Shown here: in pieces, positions 1 to 8,782 of the stretch
Numbering within the stretch: the first letter of the stretch is position 1
Layout of the letters: every line of letters starts with the position of its first letter
DNA from: Bacteroidia bacterium
GTDB lineage: Bacteria > Bacteroidota > Bacteroidia > Bacteroidales > Azobacteroidaceae
Assembly: GCA_025996865.1 (NCBI GenBank)
Contig: BNTV01000080.1
Span: 1 to 22,212, forward strand
Length of the DNA stretch: 22,212 bases
Direction: 5' to 3'
Notes under the pieces: model-generated
Databases searched by the model: none
The model's input: only the letters and a program-made list of their open reading frames with translations
What the model was told of the DNA's origin: nothing
Program-made: the position numbers and the translations under genes

Positions 1-1
1 G

Positions 2-301
2 AGCGGATTGTTGCTATCGGTGGCGATTTTGGTTCTCAAATTCGGTTTTGGGATTACGGCTCCTTTCCATTTCCTGTTTTGGGCACCGATATTATTGGCA
101 ATCAGCATTTTGATTAATATTGTTTTCAGTCTGAACAGCGAAAAACCGGTAGCGGATATTATAGAGGAATATACTTGGCGGAAAAGTCTTTGGCACGAAG
201 ATACGAAGGAATTGCGAAACATACCTTGGTATAAGAATTTCCGCGTATTGAGTGTGTTATTGCTGATTATGGCATTAGGTATGTATTTGGTGTTTTTATA
301 A
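2..301 (+). CDS. Sodium/solute symporter (SSS family), C-terminal fragment
   Basis: This is the 3' end of a gene cut by the left edge; the frame is open from base 2, so the TTG at 8 is not a real start. About 99 residues are visible. They contain a hydrophobic segment (roughly residues 10-42), a polar stretch with W-R-K-S-L-W-H-E-D-T-K-E-L and P-W-Y-K-N-F, and a last membrane helix ending VLLLIMALGMYLVFL. A charged WRK...W..ET.EL..PWYKN stretch before a final helix is, from memory, typical of Bacteroidota SSS sugar/sodium symporters. Such symporters sit in the inner membrane and often accompany GH28 genes in polysaccharide loci. The GH28 gene begins 21 bases downstream, so the two are probably co-transcribed. 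The family call rests only on the tail, so confidence is moderate. Confidence 0.6.
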   Translation, partial: SGLLLSVAILVLKFGFGITAPFHFLFWAPILLAISILINIVFSLNSEKPVADIIEEYTWRKSLWHEDTKELRNIPWYKNFRVLSVLLLIMALGMYLVFL

Positions 302-322
302 ATATATTTTAAAATTAATCAC

Positions 323-1645
323 ATGAAAAAAGGATTACTTATTTTTGTATTAGGCGTTTTCCTGAATGTGTTCACATCCATACACGCTATGGACATCAAC
401 CTGCGGGAATACGGCGTTCAACCGGACGGTATTACAGAAAATACGACAATCATTCAGAAAGCGATTGACGACTGTTCGGCTTCCGGCGGAGGGGTGGTCT
501 ATTTTCCGGAAGGGACATATTTGTCCGGAACTTTCTACCTGAAAGACAATGTAACGCTTGAATTGCATAAAAAGGCTGTATTAAAAGGCATTCCCCGAAT
601 AGAGGTTTATCCCGGAAAAAGCGGGGACATGGCTTTTGTACGGGCTGATAAGGTGTCCAACATCTCAATTATCGGAGAAGGAACAATTGACGGAAATGGA
701 GGTCATTCGGTTTTTCAAAAAGGGAATAACAATGAAGAACGTCCGGCATTGGTCTATATCAACGATTGTAAAAATGTGGACATAAGAAATATCAAACTCG
801 TGAATTCCGCCTTTTGGACCTTGCTGGTTTATGGTTGCGAGCAAGTTCGTATCGACGGCATTTCCATTCACGGGCAGGTCAACTGGAATAACGACGGCAT
901 TGACATTGACAGTAAAAATGTCATTGTTTCCAATTGTTTTATTGATGCCATTGATGACGGTATTTGTTTCAAAAGTTGGAGAAAGGAACCCTGCGAGAAT
1001 GTAACCATTACCAACTGCAATATCGCTTCGACCTGCAATCCCATCAAAATGGGAACCCAATCAATCGGAGGATTCAAAAATATCACGATAAGTAATTGTG
1101 TTGTCCGGGCTGCTTCCGAAGATACTTTTTTCAAATGGAAGTCGCGAATGGAGGGTATTTATGCGGAAACCAGTTGCATTGCAGGGATTGCTTTAGAAAT
1201 AGTTGACGGCGGCGTGATGGATCAAATCAACATTTCCAATATCACTATGACGGGAGTTCAAACACCCATTTTTATCAAATTAGGAGCACGACGGGGAGGT
1301 AAAGGCGTATTGAAAAATGTTATCCTGTCCGGAATTACCGCAACAACAATCAGCAAAATACCCAGTTCGATTACCGGATTTCCCGGCAATTATGTGGAAA
1401 ACGTAATTTTGCGGGATATTATCATCCAAAATATTGGTCACGGAACAGCAGAAGATGCTCGAATCATTGCACCCGAAAATGAAAAAGACTATCCGGAAAA
1501 CCGTATGTTTGGCAATATTCTTCCAAGTTACGGCTTTTTTGTCAGGCATGTCAAAAACATTACTTTCGACAATGTACAAGTTCAATTATTGAACGATGAT
1601 GCTCGTCCGGAGATGTATTTGGAGGATGTGATTAATACAAAATAA
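323..1645 (+). CDS. Secreted GH28-type beta-helix hydrolase (polygalacturonase-like)
   Basis: The 440-residue protein has a signal peptide (about 1-22, ending S-I-H-A). The mature part opens with the N-D-x-x-E-Y-G-V-Q-P-D-G...T..IQKAID motif of pectin-cleaving parallel beta-helix enzymes, followed by repeated 'N-V-x-I-x-N' coils up to about residue 425. The GH28 acidic residues are present: N-N-D-G at 189-192 and D-D-G at 211-213, giving D191, D211 and D212 as the likely catalytic aspartates. The canonical G-H-G block is absent; N239-P-I-K-M-G-T-Q-S stands in its place. The protein probably hydrolyses a galacturonic-acid-containing or related glycan in the periplasm or at the surface, but this variant active site makes plain polygalacturonase activity uncertain. 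It lies between a symporter and susC in one operon-like run. The ATG at 323 directly precedes the signal peptide. Confidence 0.85.
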   Translation: MKKGLLIFVLGVFLNVFTSIHAMDINLREYGVQPDGITENTTIIQKAIDDCSASGGGVVYFPEGTYLSGTFYLKDNVTLELHKKAVLKGIPRIEVYPGKSGDMAFVRADKVSNISIIGEGTIDGNGGHSVFQKGNNNEERPALVYINDCKNVDIRNIKLVNSAFWTLLVYGCEQVRIDGISIHGQVNWNNDGIDIDSKNVIVSNCFIDAIDDGICFKSWRKEPCENVTITNCNIASTCNPIKMGTQSIGGFKNITISNCVVRAASEDTFFKWKSRMEGIYAETSCIAGIALEIVDGGVMDQINISNITMTGVQTPIFIKLGARRGGKGVLKNVILSGITATTISKIPSSITGFPGNYVENVILRDIIIQNIGHGTAEDARIIAPENEKDYPENRMFGNILPSYGFFVRHVKNITFDNVQVQLLNDDARPEMYLEDVINTK

Positions 1646-1672
1646 AATTAAAAACTTAATAAATTAAATTAT

Positions 1673-4600
1673 ATGAATAAATTAAAAATCAAAAAATGGA
1701 ACAGATTACGGAGAGTATTTTATTCCTGTCTGTTTGTTAGTTGTTCGTTTTCATTGTTTGCGCAGGTAAACCAACAAGTTACGGGATTGGTGACGGATGA
1801 AAACGGTGAGCCTTTAATCGGTGTAAGCATATCAGTAAAAGGGACTTCATCGGGAACCGTAACCGATACGGAAGGACGTTACTCCTTAGCAACAGAGCAA
1901 GGGAAAACATTGCTCTTCTCTTATCTTGGATATGCTGCTGTTGAAAAGACAGTAGATAAACCGATAATTGATGCCGTATTGAAAGAAAACACCGCCGATT
2001 TAGGTGAAGTAATCGTAGTGGGTTACGGTACACAAAAGAAAAGCGACTTGACGGGTTCGGTAACCTCTCTTAAAGCTTCTTCGCTTGAAAAGCGTCCTGT
2101 AGCATCTATTGATGCTTTGTTACAGGGAAAAGTTGCCGGATTGCGTATTACGCAGTCGTCGGGTGAACCGGGGGCAGGTGTATCCGTCCAGTTGAGAGGA
2201 ATCAGTTCGCGTGCAGGCAGCAACAGCCCGCTCTATGTAGTGGATGGATTCCCGTATGGCGATGCAGGAAACTTGAAGCAATTCAATATCAACGACATTG
2301 AATCCATCGAAGTGCTCAAAGATGCTTCGGCGGCTTCCATCTATGGCTCGCGGGGTGCCAACGGAGTAATCCTGATCACTACCAAAAGCGGTGGTATTGA
2401 CAAAAAACCTACAATATCCGCATCGGCAAATGTGGGCGTGCAACAAATCAACACATCCAACTTTGCCATTATCAAAGACCCGTTTACTTATGCTTTATTA
2501 GCTGATGAAGCAAGTGTCAATGATTCCCGAATAGGAGTTCCAAAATATATTGGAGGTGTGGACAGCGATGGTTTTTATTATCCTTCGCTTACAGAATTAT
2601 CCGAAGGTACATGGGATAAAACAACCGATTGGGAAGACTTAGTATTGCGCAGCGCCATTGTTCAGAACTACAATATATCTGTTGTGGGAGGCGGAAAAAG
2701 TAACGCATATCTGTTTTCAGGCTCCTATTACCAACAAGAAGGAACAGTCATCGGTTCGGGTTATAATAACTTAACCGCCCGTTTGAAGTTCGACCAGATA
2801 GTAAGCCCTTCGTTAAAACTTGGCAGTAATATGTCATTCAGTTATGTTGACCGCGATCCTGCTTTAATAGGGTATGCGTCAGTGTACAGGAATCCTGTTT
2901 TTCCCGTCTATAACGATGACGGATCGTACTATAAGGAAAACCCGACAGACTTTTCCAATCCTATAATGGTTACAAAGGAAGTAAAAAATCATTCTGATGA
3001 GTATGATGTGAACATGCTGGCTTATGCCGAATGGAATCCGGTGAAAGAACTAAGCATCAGAGGACAATCCGGATTAAAATACGGACTGTCCGATGCAAAC
3101 CAATATTATCCACGCACCACAACTCTTGGTAATATTCATGAAGGAGAAGCCGACCGGAATTTAGGGTCAACGCTGTTTATACTTAGCGATATATACGGTA
3201 CTTACAAAAAAATCTTTGCCGAAGTGCATGATTTTTCAGCAATGCTCGGATTTGTGAATGAAATGACGCAATGGCGAGGATACAGTATGATTGCCCGCGG
3301 TTTTCCCAGCGATAACATTACGAATGAAAATATGAGTATGGGAAATCCGCAAAAGAATGAAATCACGAACGGTGAGACGAAAGAAATGCTCAATTCTTTT
3401 ATTGCCCGTATCAATTATATTTATGACAACCGGTATTTAGCTACTTTCACAGGCCGTTACGATGGCTCTTCAAAATTCGGGGATAATAATAAATATGCAT
3501 TTTTCCCTTCGTTGGCTTTGGGCTGGAAACTCTCGGAAGAAAATTTCCTGAAAGACCGGACGAACTGGCTGTCTGATCTAAAATTACGGGCAAGCTACGG
3601 CTCAACCGGTAATCAGGCTATAACCGTATATGGTACTATGGATAAAATATCCGGCGATATCAATGACAAATATTATATGGGAAATACGCTTTATTCCGGC
3701 TTGGGTATCACCCAAATGGGTAATAAAGGGCTGAAATGGGAAACCACAACACAGGCAAATATCGGTTTGGATTTTGGGGTATTTCAAAATGCCGTCACAT
3801 TGACAGCAGATGTGTACGACAAGAAGTCAACGGGTTTGCTTCGCCAACTTAATTTACCCCTTTCCGGCGGAATAGGAGATCAACATTCAGCGTCTGTAGG
3901 GAAAGTGTGGATTAATTCCGGAGAAATAAGAAATAAAGGAGTGGAAATCGGTGTAAATGCGCACATCATATCCGCAAAGGATCTTTCGTGGTCAGTTAAT
4001 CTGACCGCAGCACACAACCAATCTGTCGTAACCGATATTGGCGAAGAAGGAGAATCTCTGGGCTTGCTGAGGTCGCGCGCGTTCTCTGACGGAGGTGTGT
4101 ATTGGCGCAACGGCGAACCGATGGACTTGATTGTAGGATATCGTAATGATGGGATAATACAGGAAGGTGATGTGGTGACCTATCTGAGCGGTGATGATGC
4201 AAAACCCGGAGAATTCAAATACAGGAATGTAAATGATGACAACCAGATTTCTCTTGCAGAGGATGGAGTAGTATTGGGAAATGCACAACCTAACTGGGTA
4301 GGAGGTATCGGTACGTCGTTAGTCTATAAAGGTTTTGACCTTGATATACAGATGAATGGAGTTACAGGGGTCAAAATCATCAGCAGTCAGCGTTTTTCGA
4401 GAGGCAAGCAAATTAACAGATGGACAGTGGACAATCCTACTGATAAGTTTCCAAGTTTAAGGGGCGGACGTACTCTTAAATTATCAGATTGGTGGATAGA
4501 AAACGGCGATTATTTGCGGATATCAAACATCACGCTCGGATACAATTTCAAGACAGGAAACTGGAAAGACATTCAAAATTTCAGAATATACTTTTCCTGT

Positions 4601-4717
4601 TCTAATCCGTATGTTTTCACCAAATTCAGTGGAATAGACCCTGAAGTATCCATTTTCGACTCGGGTTCCTATCCTAAACCTGCCACATTCTCCATCGGGA
4701 TAAATATTCAATTTTAA
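1673..4717 (+). CDS. SusC/RagA-like TonB-dependent outer membrane transporter
   Basis: This 1014-residue protein has the standard SusC layout. A signal peptide (about 1-30, ending F-S-L-F-A) is followed by a carboxypeptidase-regulatory-like beta-sandwich (about 35-105, with GLVTDENGEPLIGVSISVKG). Next come the TonB box region E-V-I-V-V-G-Y-G-T-Q (112-121) and a plug domain. The SusC signature L-K-D-A-S-A-A-S-I-Y-G-S-R-G-A-N-G-V (215-232) is followed by a beta-barrel to the C-terminal F. The length is normal for the family. It imports oligosaccharides through the outer membrane with energy from TonB/ExbBD and pairs with the SusD protein encoded 18 bases downstream. The substrate cannot be read from the sequence; the neighbouring GH28 hints at a pectic glycan. 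No frameshift or missing domain is seen. Confidence 0.97.
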   Translation: MNKLKIKKWNRLRRVFYSCLFVSCSFSLFAQVNQQVTGLVTDENGEPLIGVSISVKGTSSGTVTDTEGRYSLATEQGKTLLFSYLGYAAVEKTVDKPIIDAVLKENTADLGEVIVVGYGTQKKSDLTGSVTSLKASSLEKRPVASIDALLQGKVAGLRITQSSGEPGAGVSVQLRGISSRAGSNSPLYVVDGFPYGDAGNLKQFNINDIESIEVLKDASAASIYGSRGANGVILITTKSGGIDKKPTISASANVGVQQINTSNFAIIKDPFTYALLADEASVNDSRIGVPKYIGGVDSDGFYYPSLTELSEGTWDKTTDWEDLVLRSAIVQNYNISVVGGGKSNAYLFSGSYYQQEGTVIGSGYNNLTARLKFDQIVSPSLKLGSNMSFSYVDRDPALIGYASVYRNPVFPVYNDDGSYYKENPTDFSNPIMVTKEVKNHSDEYDVNMLAYAEWNPVKELSIRGQSGLKYGLSDANQYYPRTTTLGNIHEGEADRNLGSTLFILSDIYGTYKKIFAEVHDFSAMLGFVNEMTQWRGYSMIARGFPSDNITNENMSMGNPQKNEITNGETKEMLNSFIARINYIYDNRYLATFTGRYDGSSKFGDNNKYAFFPSLALGWKLSEENFLKDRTNWLSDLKLRASYGSTGNQAITVYGTMDKISGDINDKYYMGNTLYSGLGITQMGNKGLKWETTTQANIGLDFGVFQNAVTLTADVYDKKSTGLLRQLNLPLSGGIGDQHSASVGKVWINSGEIRNKGVEIGVNAHIISAKDLSWSVNLTAAHNQSVVTDIGEEGESLGLLRSRAFSDGGVYWRNGEPMDLIVGYRNDGIIQEGDVVTYLSGDDAKPGEFKYRNVNDDNQISLAEDGVVLGNAQPNWVGGIGTSLVYKGFDLDIQMNGVTGVKIISSQRFSRGKQINRWTVDNPTDKFPSLRGGRTLKLSDWWIENGDYLRISNITLGYNFKTGNWKDIQNFRIYFSCSNPYVFTKFSGIDPEVSIFDSGSYPKPATFSIGINIQF

Positions 4718-4735
4718 CATTAAAAAAATAACAAA

Positions 4736-6271
4736 ATGAAAGCAAAAAATATCTTTAATTTATTTATTTTCGTTGTCATACTATCCTTGTCTTCCTGTTC
4801 TTTGGAGGAGGTTCCGTATGGATTTTATAATTCGGGAAATTTCTTTCAGACTGAAGAAGATGCAATTGCAGGATTAATGTATGCGTATGTGCCGATTCCT
4901 TCATACAGAGGTCTTTCACAAAGTTTTCTGTATGCAAACTCGTTATCTTCCGAAGAATTTACATTGAAATCCGATGCCGGAAGCGATCAACACGATTTGG
5001 ACAGAAATCAGCAGGATGGAAGTAATAATACAGCCACAAGGGAAACTTTTTTGATACTCTATTTAGTGACAGGTAGAGCAAATACGCTGATTGAACATAT
5101 ACCTGACATCAAGATGGACGAAAACGAAAGAAATCATATGCTTGGTGAAGCGTATTTCCTGCGTGCTTACGGATATTATAATTTGGTGCGTTTGTTTGGA
5201 AAAGTGCCGCTACGTTTGCAGACCCTTGATGGCTTTGAGCTTGTAGGCAAGGAACTTTCACCTATTCAGGAGATTTATGAAAAATCAATTATTCCCGATT
5301 TAATCGAAGCGGAAAATCTAATGGATGCCAACATACGAAGAGGTCGTGCCAATAAGGTCGCAGCCCAGGGGCTTCTGGCGAATGCCTATTTATTTTTGGC
5401 ATCGGCAAAAGAATCGGGTTTGGAAGGTTACGAATTTGTACCCGATGCCGCTTTGTACTACGAAAAAGCAAAGGTGGAAGCCGCAAAAGTAATCCACCCG
5501 GAAACCTCGACAGTTTTCGGTTTTGACAATGATTATCTGAATATTTTTAATGTGGAGAAAGAAACCAGCCCCGAATTGATATTCTATACCATATCGTCAT
5601 TAGCGACTGTTGGAGTAAAAAATCTGGCAAGTACGTTGACCACACCCTATTGTTCGGAGCAAACATTCATGGTTCCGGCTCAACATGGAGGGTTTTCGTC
5701 GTATTACGGTTGGGAACACATGTGGGTAGAAGTGCCATTCTACAATACCTTTGATGATGCAGATAAGCGGAAAAAGGCTTTTTTCTGCACCGAATTGACC
5801 GTAGCCGGTAAAGTTCATACTTGGGACAACGGAACCTTATATGTTGACGGCGTTCCCAATTCCGCCGGATACTGTAAACGCCCCTTTGCCACTAAATTTC
5901 TTGATTCCAATAATGATGGCGATACAGGTAACCGTTACACTCTCGTACGTTATTCGGAAGTATTGCTTACATACGCCGAAGCTTGTGGAAATTCATCCGA
6001 AGGAGTAGCTGCACTGAATCAAATACGGACAAGGGCGGGTTTGAGTCCCTATTCAACAAGCGATTTCGCCAACGATGCCGATTATAGAAAAGCCGTGGTA
6101 CAGGAGCGCGCTTGGGAACTATGTTTTGAATTTCAGCGTGTTTATGATTTACGCCGTACCAAAGGAATGGAAGCAATGGCAGCTAAATACGGAAAAACTC
6201 TCGTAAAAAATTATTATTTTTATGAGATTCCTCAGGAAGAATATGATTACAATCCCGGATTAAAAAGATAA
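4736..6271 (+). CDS. SusD/RagB-like surface glycan-binding lipoprotein
   Basis: The 511-residue protein starts with a lipoprotein signal peptide; the lipobox is L-S-S-C with C21. The residues after it, S-L-E-E, fit the acidic surface-export signal known from Bacteroidota lipoproteins. The N-terminal SusD-like region includes NFFQTEEDAIAGL near residue 36 and L-G-E-A-Y-F-L-R-A-Y-G-Y-Y-N-L-V-R-L-F-G near 137-156. The C-terminal RagB/SusD part carries R-Y-S-E-V-L-L-T-Y-A-E-A near 405-416, A-L-N-Q-I-R-T-R-A-G-L and V-Q-E-R-A-W-E-L-C-F-E. These are hallmark SusD segments. It should cap the SusC barrel and capture glycan at the cell surface. The end, N-P-G-L-K-R, is slightly shorter than many homologues but not clearly truncated. 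Confidence 0.96.
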   Translation: MKAKNIFNLFIFVVILSLSSCSLEEVPYGFYNSGNFFQTEEDAIAGLMYAYVPIPSYRGLSQSFLYANSLSSEEFTLKSDAGSDQHDLDRNQQDGSNNTATRETFLILYLVTGRANTLIEHIPDIKMDENERNHMLGEAYFLRAYGYYNLVRLFGKVPLRLQTLDGFELVGKELSPIQEIYEKSIIPDLIEAENLMDANIRRGRANKVAAQGLLANAYLFLASAKESGLEGYEFVPDAALYYEKAKVEAAKVIHPETSTVFGFDNDYLNIFNVEKETSPELIFYTISSLATVGVKNLASTLTTPYCSEQTFMVPAQHGGFSSYYGWEHMWVEVPFYNTFDDADKRKKAFFCTELTVAGKVHTWDNGTLYVDGVPNSAGYCKRPFATKFLDSNNDGDTGNRYTLVRYSEVLLTYAEACGNSSEGVAALNQIRTRAGLSPYSTSDFANDADYRKAVVQERAWELCFEFQRVYDLRRTKGMEAMAAKYGKTLVKNYYFYEIPQEEYDYNPGLKR

Positions 6272-6293
6272 AAAACATCTAAAATATAAAGAT

Positions 6294-7262
6294 ATGAAAA
6301 CAATTAATATAATAAAATATTTAGCGTTTGGTGGAATATTGTCATTTACCGTATCTTGCGATAAAGACAGTTATTATAAGGATGCAAGCAATGACAGACA
6401 AATACTTTGGGCATCAGCCCCCGGTCAGATAGGTGGTGCAATAATGCCCAATAAGAATGCGCTGGATTTGAATAACACCATCACATTAGTTGTAATGCCT
6501 GATGTTGATATTCAAAACCTGCCCGTTTCTGTGGCTATTTCCCCCAAAGCGAGCGTAACGCCAACTTCAGGTACTCTGCAAAATTTTGCAAATGGTCCCG
6601 TGAAATATACTGTAACATCCGAAACTGGTAAGACACGGGAATTTGAAATAGAAGTCAGTATATTTGAAGAGATTTTTAACGGTCGATGGAAAATCACGAC
6701 CGTAGATATAAAATCGGAAATGGAACAATACGGACTTCCAAGATGGCCGGCGCCGGGAATGGGACAGAGGGTGGGAGAACCAATCATGCACAATCCCACA
6801 ACGCTTGTATATAATCCACCGGCGGATGGCGTAGAGTTGGATAACAAGTTGACATTCGACTTTCAGGGCGTCAATGCCGCCGGCAATACTTCCGGAATAT
6901 TGGTAACCGACTTGGGTGCTGATGGTAAATCGGCTTCAAGTCAAATTGTACTGGATTTCCTCACTGCGGTGAATCTAACGGATGAAATAGGTTATGCTAT
7001 TCATTATCCGGACGATTTTTTTTGGTTACCTGCCGGCAATGGTGTTACCTGGATACGAGATATAAATAATCGCAGGATTACATTTATAGATGGCAACGTT
7101 GTTCTGAGCTGCAATGTCACCATTGTGGATAATGATCATATCAAATTGCAGTTGCCCGATAATCCCAATCAAGCAGCGTGGTATTCCCGTCCTCAAAACG
7201 GATGGAAAGACCGTTATGATTTTGCCTTTTTTGTAGAATACACACTTGAAAGAATGAATTAA
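6294..7262 (+). CDS. Putative surface glycan-binding lipoprotein (SusE/F position)
   Basis: This 322-residue lipoprotein has a signal peptide ending F-T-V-S-C (C22), with D-K-D after the cysteine. Residues about 48-123 form an immunoglobulin-like repeat of the kind often found in such proteins: 'A-I-x-P...N-T-I-T-L-V-V-M-P-x-x-D-I...S-V-A-I-S-P-K-A-S-V-T-P-T-S-G-T...Y-T-V-T-S-E-T-G-K-T-R-E-F-E-I-E-V', similar to the DUF5018-type fold. The remainder (about 130-322) has no motif I recognise; it is rich in aromatic residues, including a W-rich stretch near 240-252. Its position, 22 bases after susD, is where surface glycan-binding proteins are usually encoded, so that role is inferred from context. 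No catalytic signature is visible. A strong hairpin follows the stop. Confidence 0.7.
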   Translation: MKTINIIKYLAFGGILSFTVSCDKDSYYKDASNDRQILWASAPGQIGGAIMPNKNALDLNNTITLVVMPDVDIQNLPVSVAISPKASVTPTSGTLQNFANGPVKYTVTSETGKTREFEIEVSIFEEIFNGRWKITTVDIKSEMEQYGLPRWPAPGMGQRVGEPIMHNPTTLVYNPPADGVELDNKLTFDFQGVNAAGNTSGILVTDLGADGKSASSQIVLDFLTAVNLTDEIGYAIHYPDDFFWLPAGNGVTWIRDINNRRITFIDGNVVLSCNVTIVDNDHIKLQLPDNPNQAAWYSRPQNGWKDRYDFAFFVEYTLERMN

Positions 7263-7266
7263 AATC

Positions 7267-7310
7267 AATCAAGATTGTCGGAGGTACGGATATCTCCGAC
7301 AATCTTGATT
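7267..7310. terminator. Strong 20-bp hairpin between two locus genes
   Basis: The arms AATCAAGATTGTCGGAG (7267-7283) and CTCCGACAATCTTGATT (7294-7310) are perfectly complementary over 17 bp. The stem extends inward by one G-U and two A-U pairs, leaving the four-base loop CGGA (7287-7290). There is no run of T directly after it on either strand, so it is not a textbook factor-independent terminator. It could be a partial terminator, an mRNA processing or stability element shielding the susCD transcript, or an operator. It lies 4 bases after the glycan-binding protein's stop and 21 bases before the next ATG. The structure is certain; its role is not. Confidence 0.65.
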
Positions 7311-7331
7311 AAATAATAAATTATCATTAAA

Positions 7332-8543
7332 ATGAATATCGAAAATTTTAAAATATTGTTGGCAATATATGTATGTATCGCACCGATTTCATGCTCCGAC
7401 AACAATAAACCGGAAGAAAAAGATACTGACGAGCCTGTAAGATATTCCGAAGCAGTTGAGAATTACAATTATAGTATAGGAACGCAATCCATTGGACCGT
7501 CTTATAATTTTACCAAGGATACCAAATTAGTGGAAACGGCGAAACAAATTCTTTTGATGGGAAGTAATATTCTGAAAATTACTTTGGCTTTGGAAGGTTA
7601 TGGTTTACCTAAATCGGATTATACATATAGTCATGAATTGTTTGAAAAAGATGCCTCGTTTAAAGAAATTCTATCAATGGATTTCAGATATTACCTGTTT
7701 TGGGTGTATGCCCCGAAAGTGCCCGGCTTTATGGACGGAATGACGCAACAGGAATTGGATGACGAATACGAAAACATGTACAAACTTGCCGAATACCTCT
7801 TGCAAACTTGCAACGGAACCGGAAAATCCTTTTATCTGGGTCATTGGGAAGGCGATTGGCATCTGCTTAACGGATATGACGGCAGCCTGATAACGGCAGA
7901 TGCAACAAGAAAGGAAAGTATGACTGCCTGGTACAACATCCGACAACAAGCGGTGGATGATGCGAAAAGTGCCAATCCCGGATCCGATGTTTCGGTGTAT
8001 CACTATTGCGAAGTGAATCGGGTAAAGGATGCTATGGATGGGAAAGAGCGTATTGCCAACACAATTTTGCCGAATATCAACGTCGATTATGTTTCCTATT
8101 CCGCTTATGATGCCTTAGACGGCACCTTGTCCGCGAAATTGAATTATATCGAAAGTAAACTGACAGCTAAACCCGGCATTACCGGCAAACGGGTGTTTAT
8201 CGGTGAATATGGATTTCCCATTATCTACGAAAACATCGCCACCAACACCACGGCACAACAGAACAACAAATCGAAAGCGTTTATAAAATCTGCTCTTCAA
8301 TGGGGTTGCCCCTTTATTTTGTATTGGGAAATGTATAATAATGAAATCGATAATTTGGGCAATCCTGCCGGATATTGGCTCATCAATGATAAGGGTGTAA
8401 AACAACTGGTATATTATACCCATAATAATTTCTATAAGGCAATGAAACAACAGGTTTATAAATATTACGACCAGAATGGACATCTACCTTCTCAAGCGGA
8501 ATATTTGGAAAATGCGGTTAAACATTTTGATAATGTAAAATGA
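7332..8543 (+). CDS. Lipoprotein resembling a TIM-barrel glycoside hydrolase, family unassigned
   Basis: The 403-residue protein has a lipobox A-P-I-S-C (C21) followed by S-D-N-N-K-P-E-E. The rest alternates hydrophobic strands and helices as in a (beta/alpha)8 barrel. Candidate active-site segments are F-Y-L-G-H-W-E-G-D-W at 167-176 (E173), V-F-I-G-E-Y-G-F-P at 288-296 (E292), and F-I-L-Y-W-E-M-Y at 328-335. In clan GH-A glycosidases the acid/base glutamate follows strand 4, the nucleophile follows strand 7 and a tryptophan follows strand 8. The E173/E292/W332 spacing of 119 and 40 residues fits that plan. I cannot place it in a numbered family. It probably acts on the same glycan as the SusCD system, anchored to the outer membrane. 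Activity is inference. Confidence 0.6.
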   Translation: MNIENFKILLAIYVCIAPISCSDNNKPEEKDTDEPVRYSEAVENYNYSIGTQSIGPSYNFTKDTKLVETAKQILLMGSNILKITLALEGYGLPKSDYTYSHELFEKDASFKEILSMDFRYYLFWVYAPKVPGFMDGMTQQELDDEYENMYKLAEYLLQTCNGTGKSFYLGHWEGDWHLLNGYDGSLITADATRKESMTAWYNIRQQAVDDAKSANPGSDVSVYHYCEVNRVKDAMDGKERIANTILPNINVDYVSYSAYDALDGTLSAKLNYIESKLTAKPGITGKRVFIGEYGFPIIYENIATNTTAQQNNKSKAFIKSALQWGCPFILYWEMYNNEIDNLGNPAGYWLINDKGVKQLVYYTHNNFYKAMKQQVYKYYDQNGHLPSQAEYLENAVKHFDNVK

Positions 8544-8557
8544 ACACTTTATTGTGA

Positions 8558-8782
8558 GATTTTGTTTACACGCTTCATTTTGAAACTGATTCTGCCGATG
8601 AACTGCGTAAAACGGGATTTTCAAAGGACGGGAAACACGCTCAACCTCAGATAGTATTGCTTGCTGGTACAGGCGACTATCCGCTGGCCTATTCCATTCA
8701 CGAGGGCAACAAATACGAAACAGCCACTTCCCGCCTGATTGTCGGTTATTCTGAAAACAGGACAAAGAAAGGGCACTATTAG
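8558..8782 (+). pseudogene. Remnant of an IS1634/IS4-type transposase
   Basis: Read from 8558, the frame gives about 74 codons ending at TAG 8780-8782. The core reads H-F-E-T-D-S-A-D-E-L-R-K-T-G-F-S-K-D-G-K, then H-A-Q-P-Q-I-V-L, then Y-P-L-A-Y-S-I-H-E-G-N-K-Y-E. This is the conserved stretch after the first catalytic aspartate of IS1634-type DDE transposases, where the intact family reads roughly D-x-T-T-L-x-F-E-T...LRKxGFSKDGK...PQIVLGLLVS..GYPLAY.I.EGN. Several residues are missing between Q-I-V-L and Y-P-L-A-Y, a TGA stands just before the aspartate codon, and both ends of the gene are gone. No terminal inverted repeats were found. The family assignment is from memory of the motif. Confidence 0.75.
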
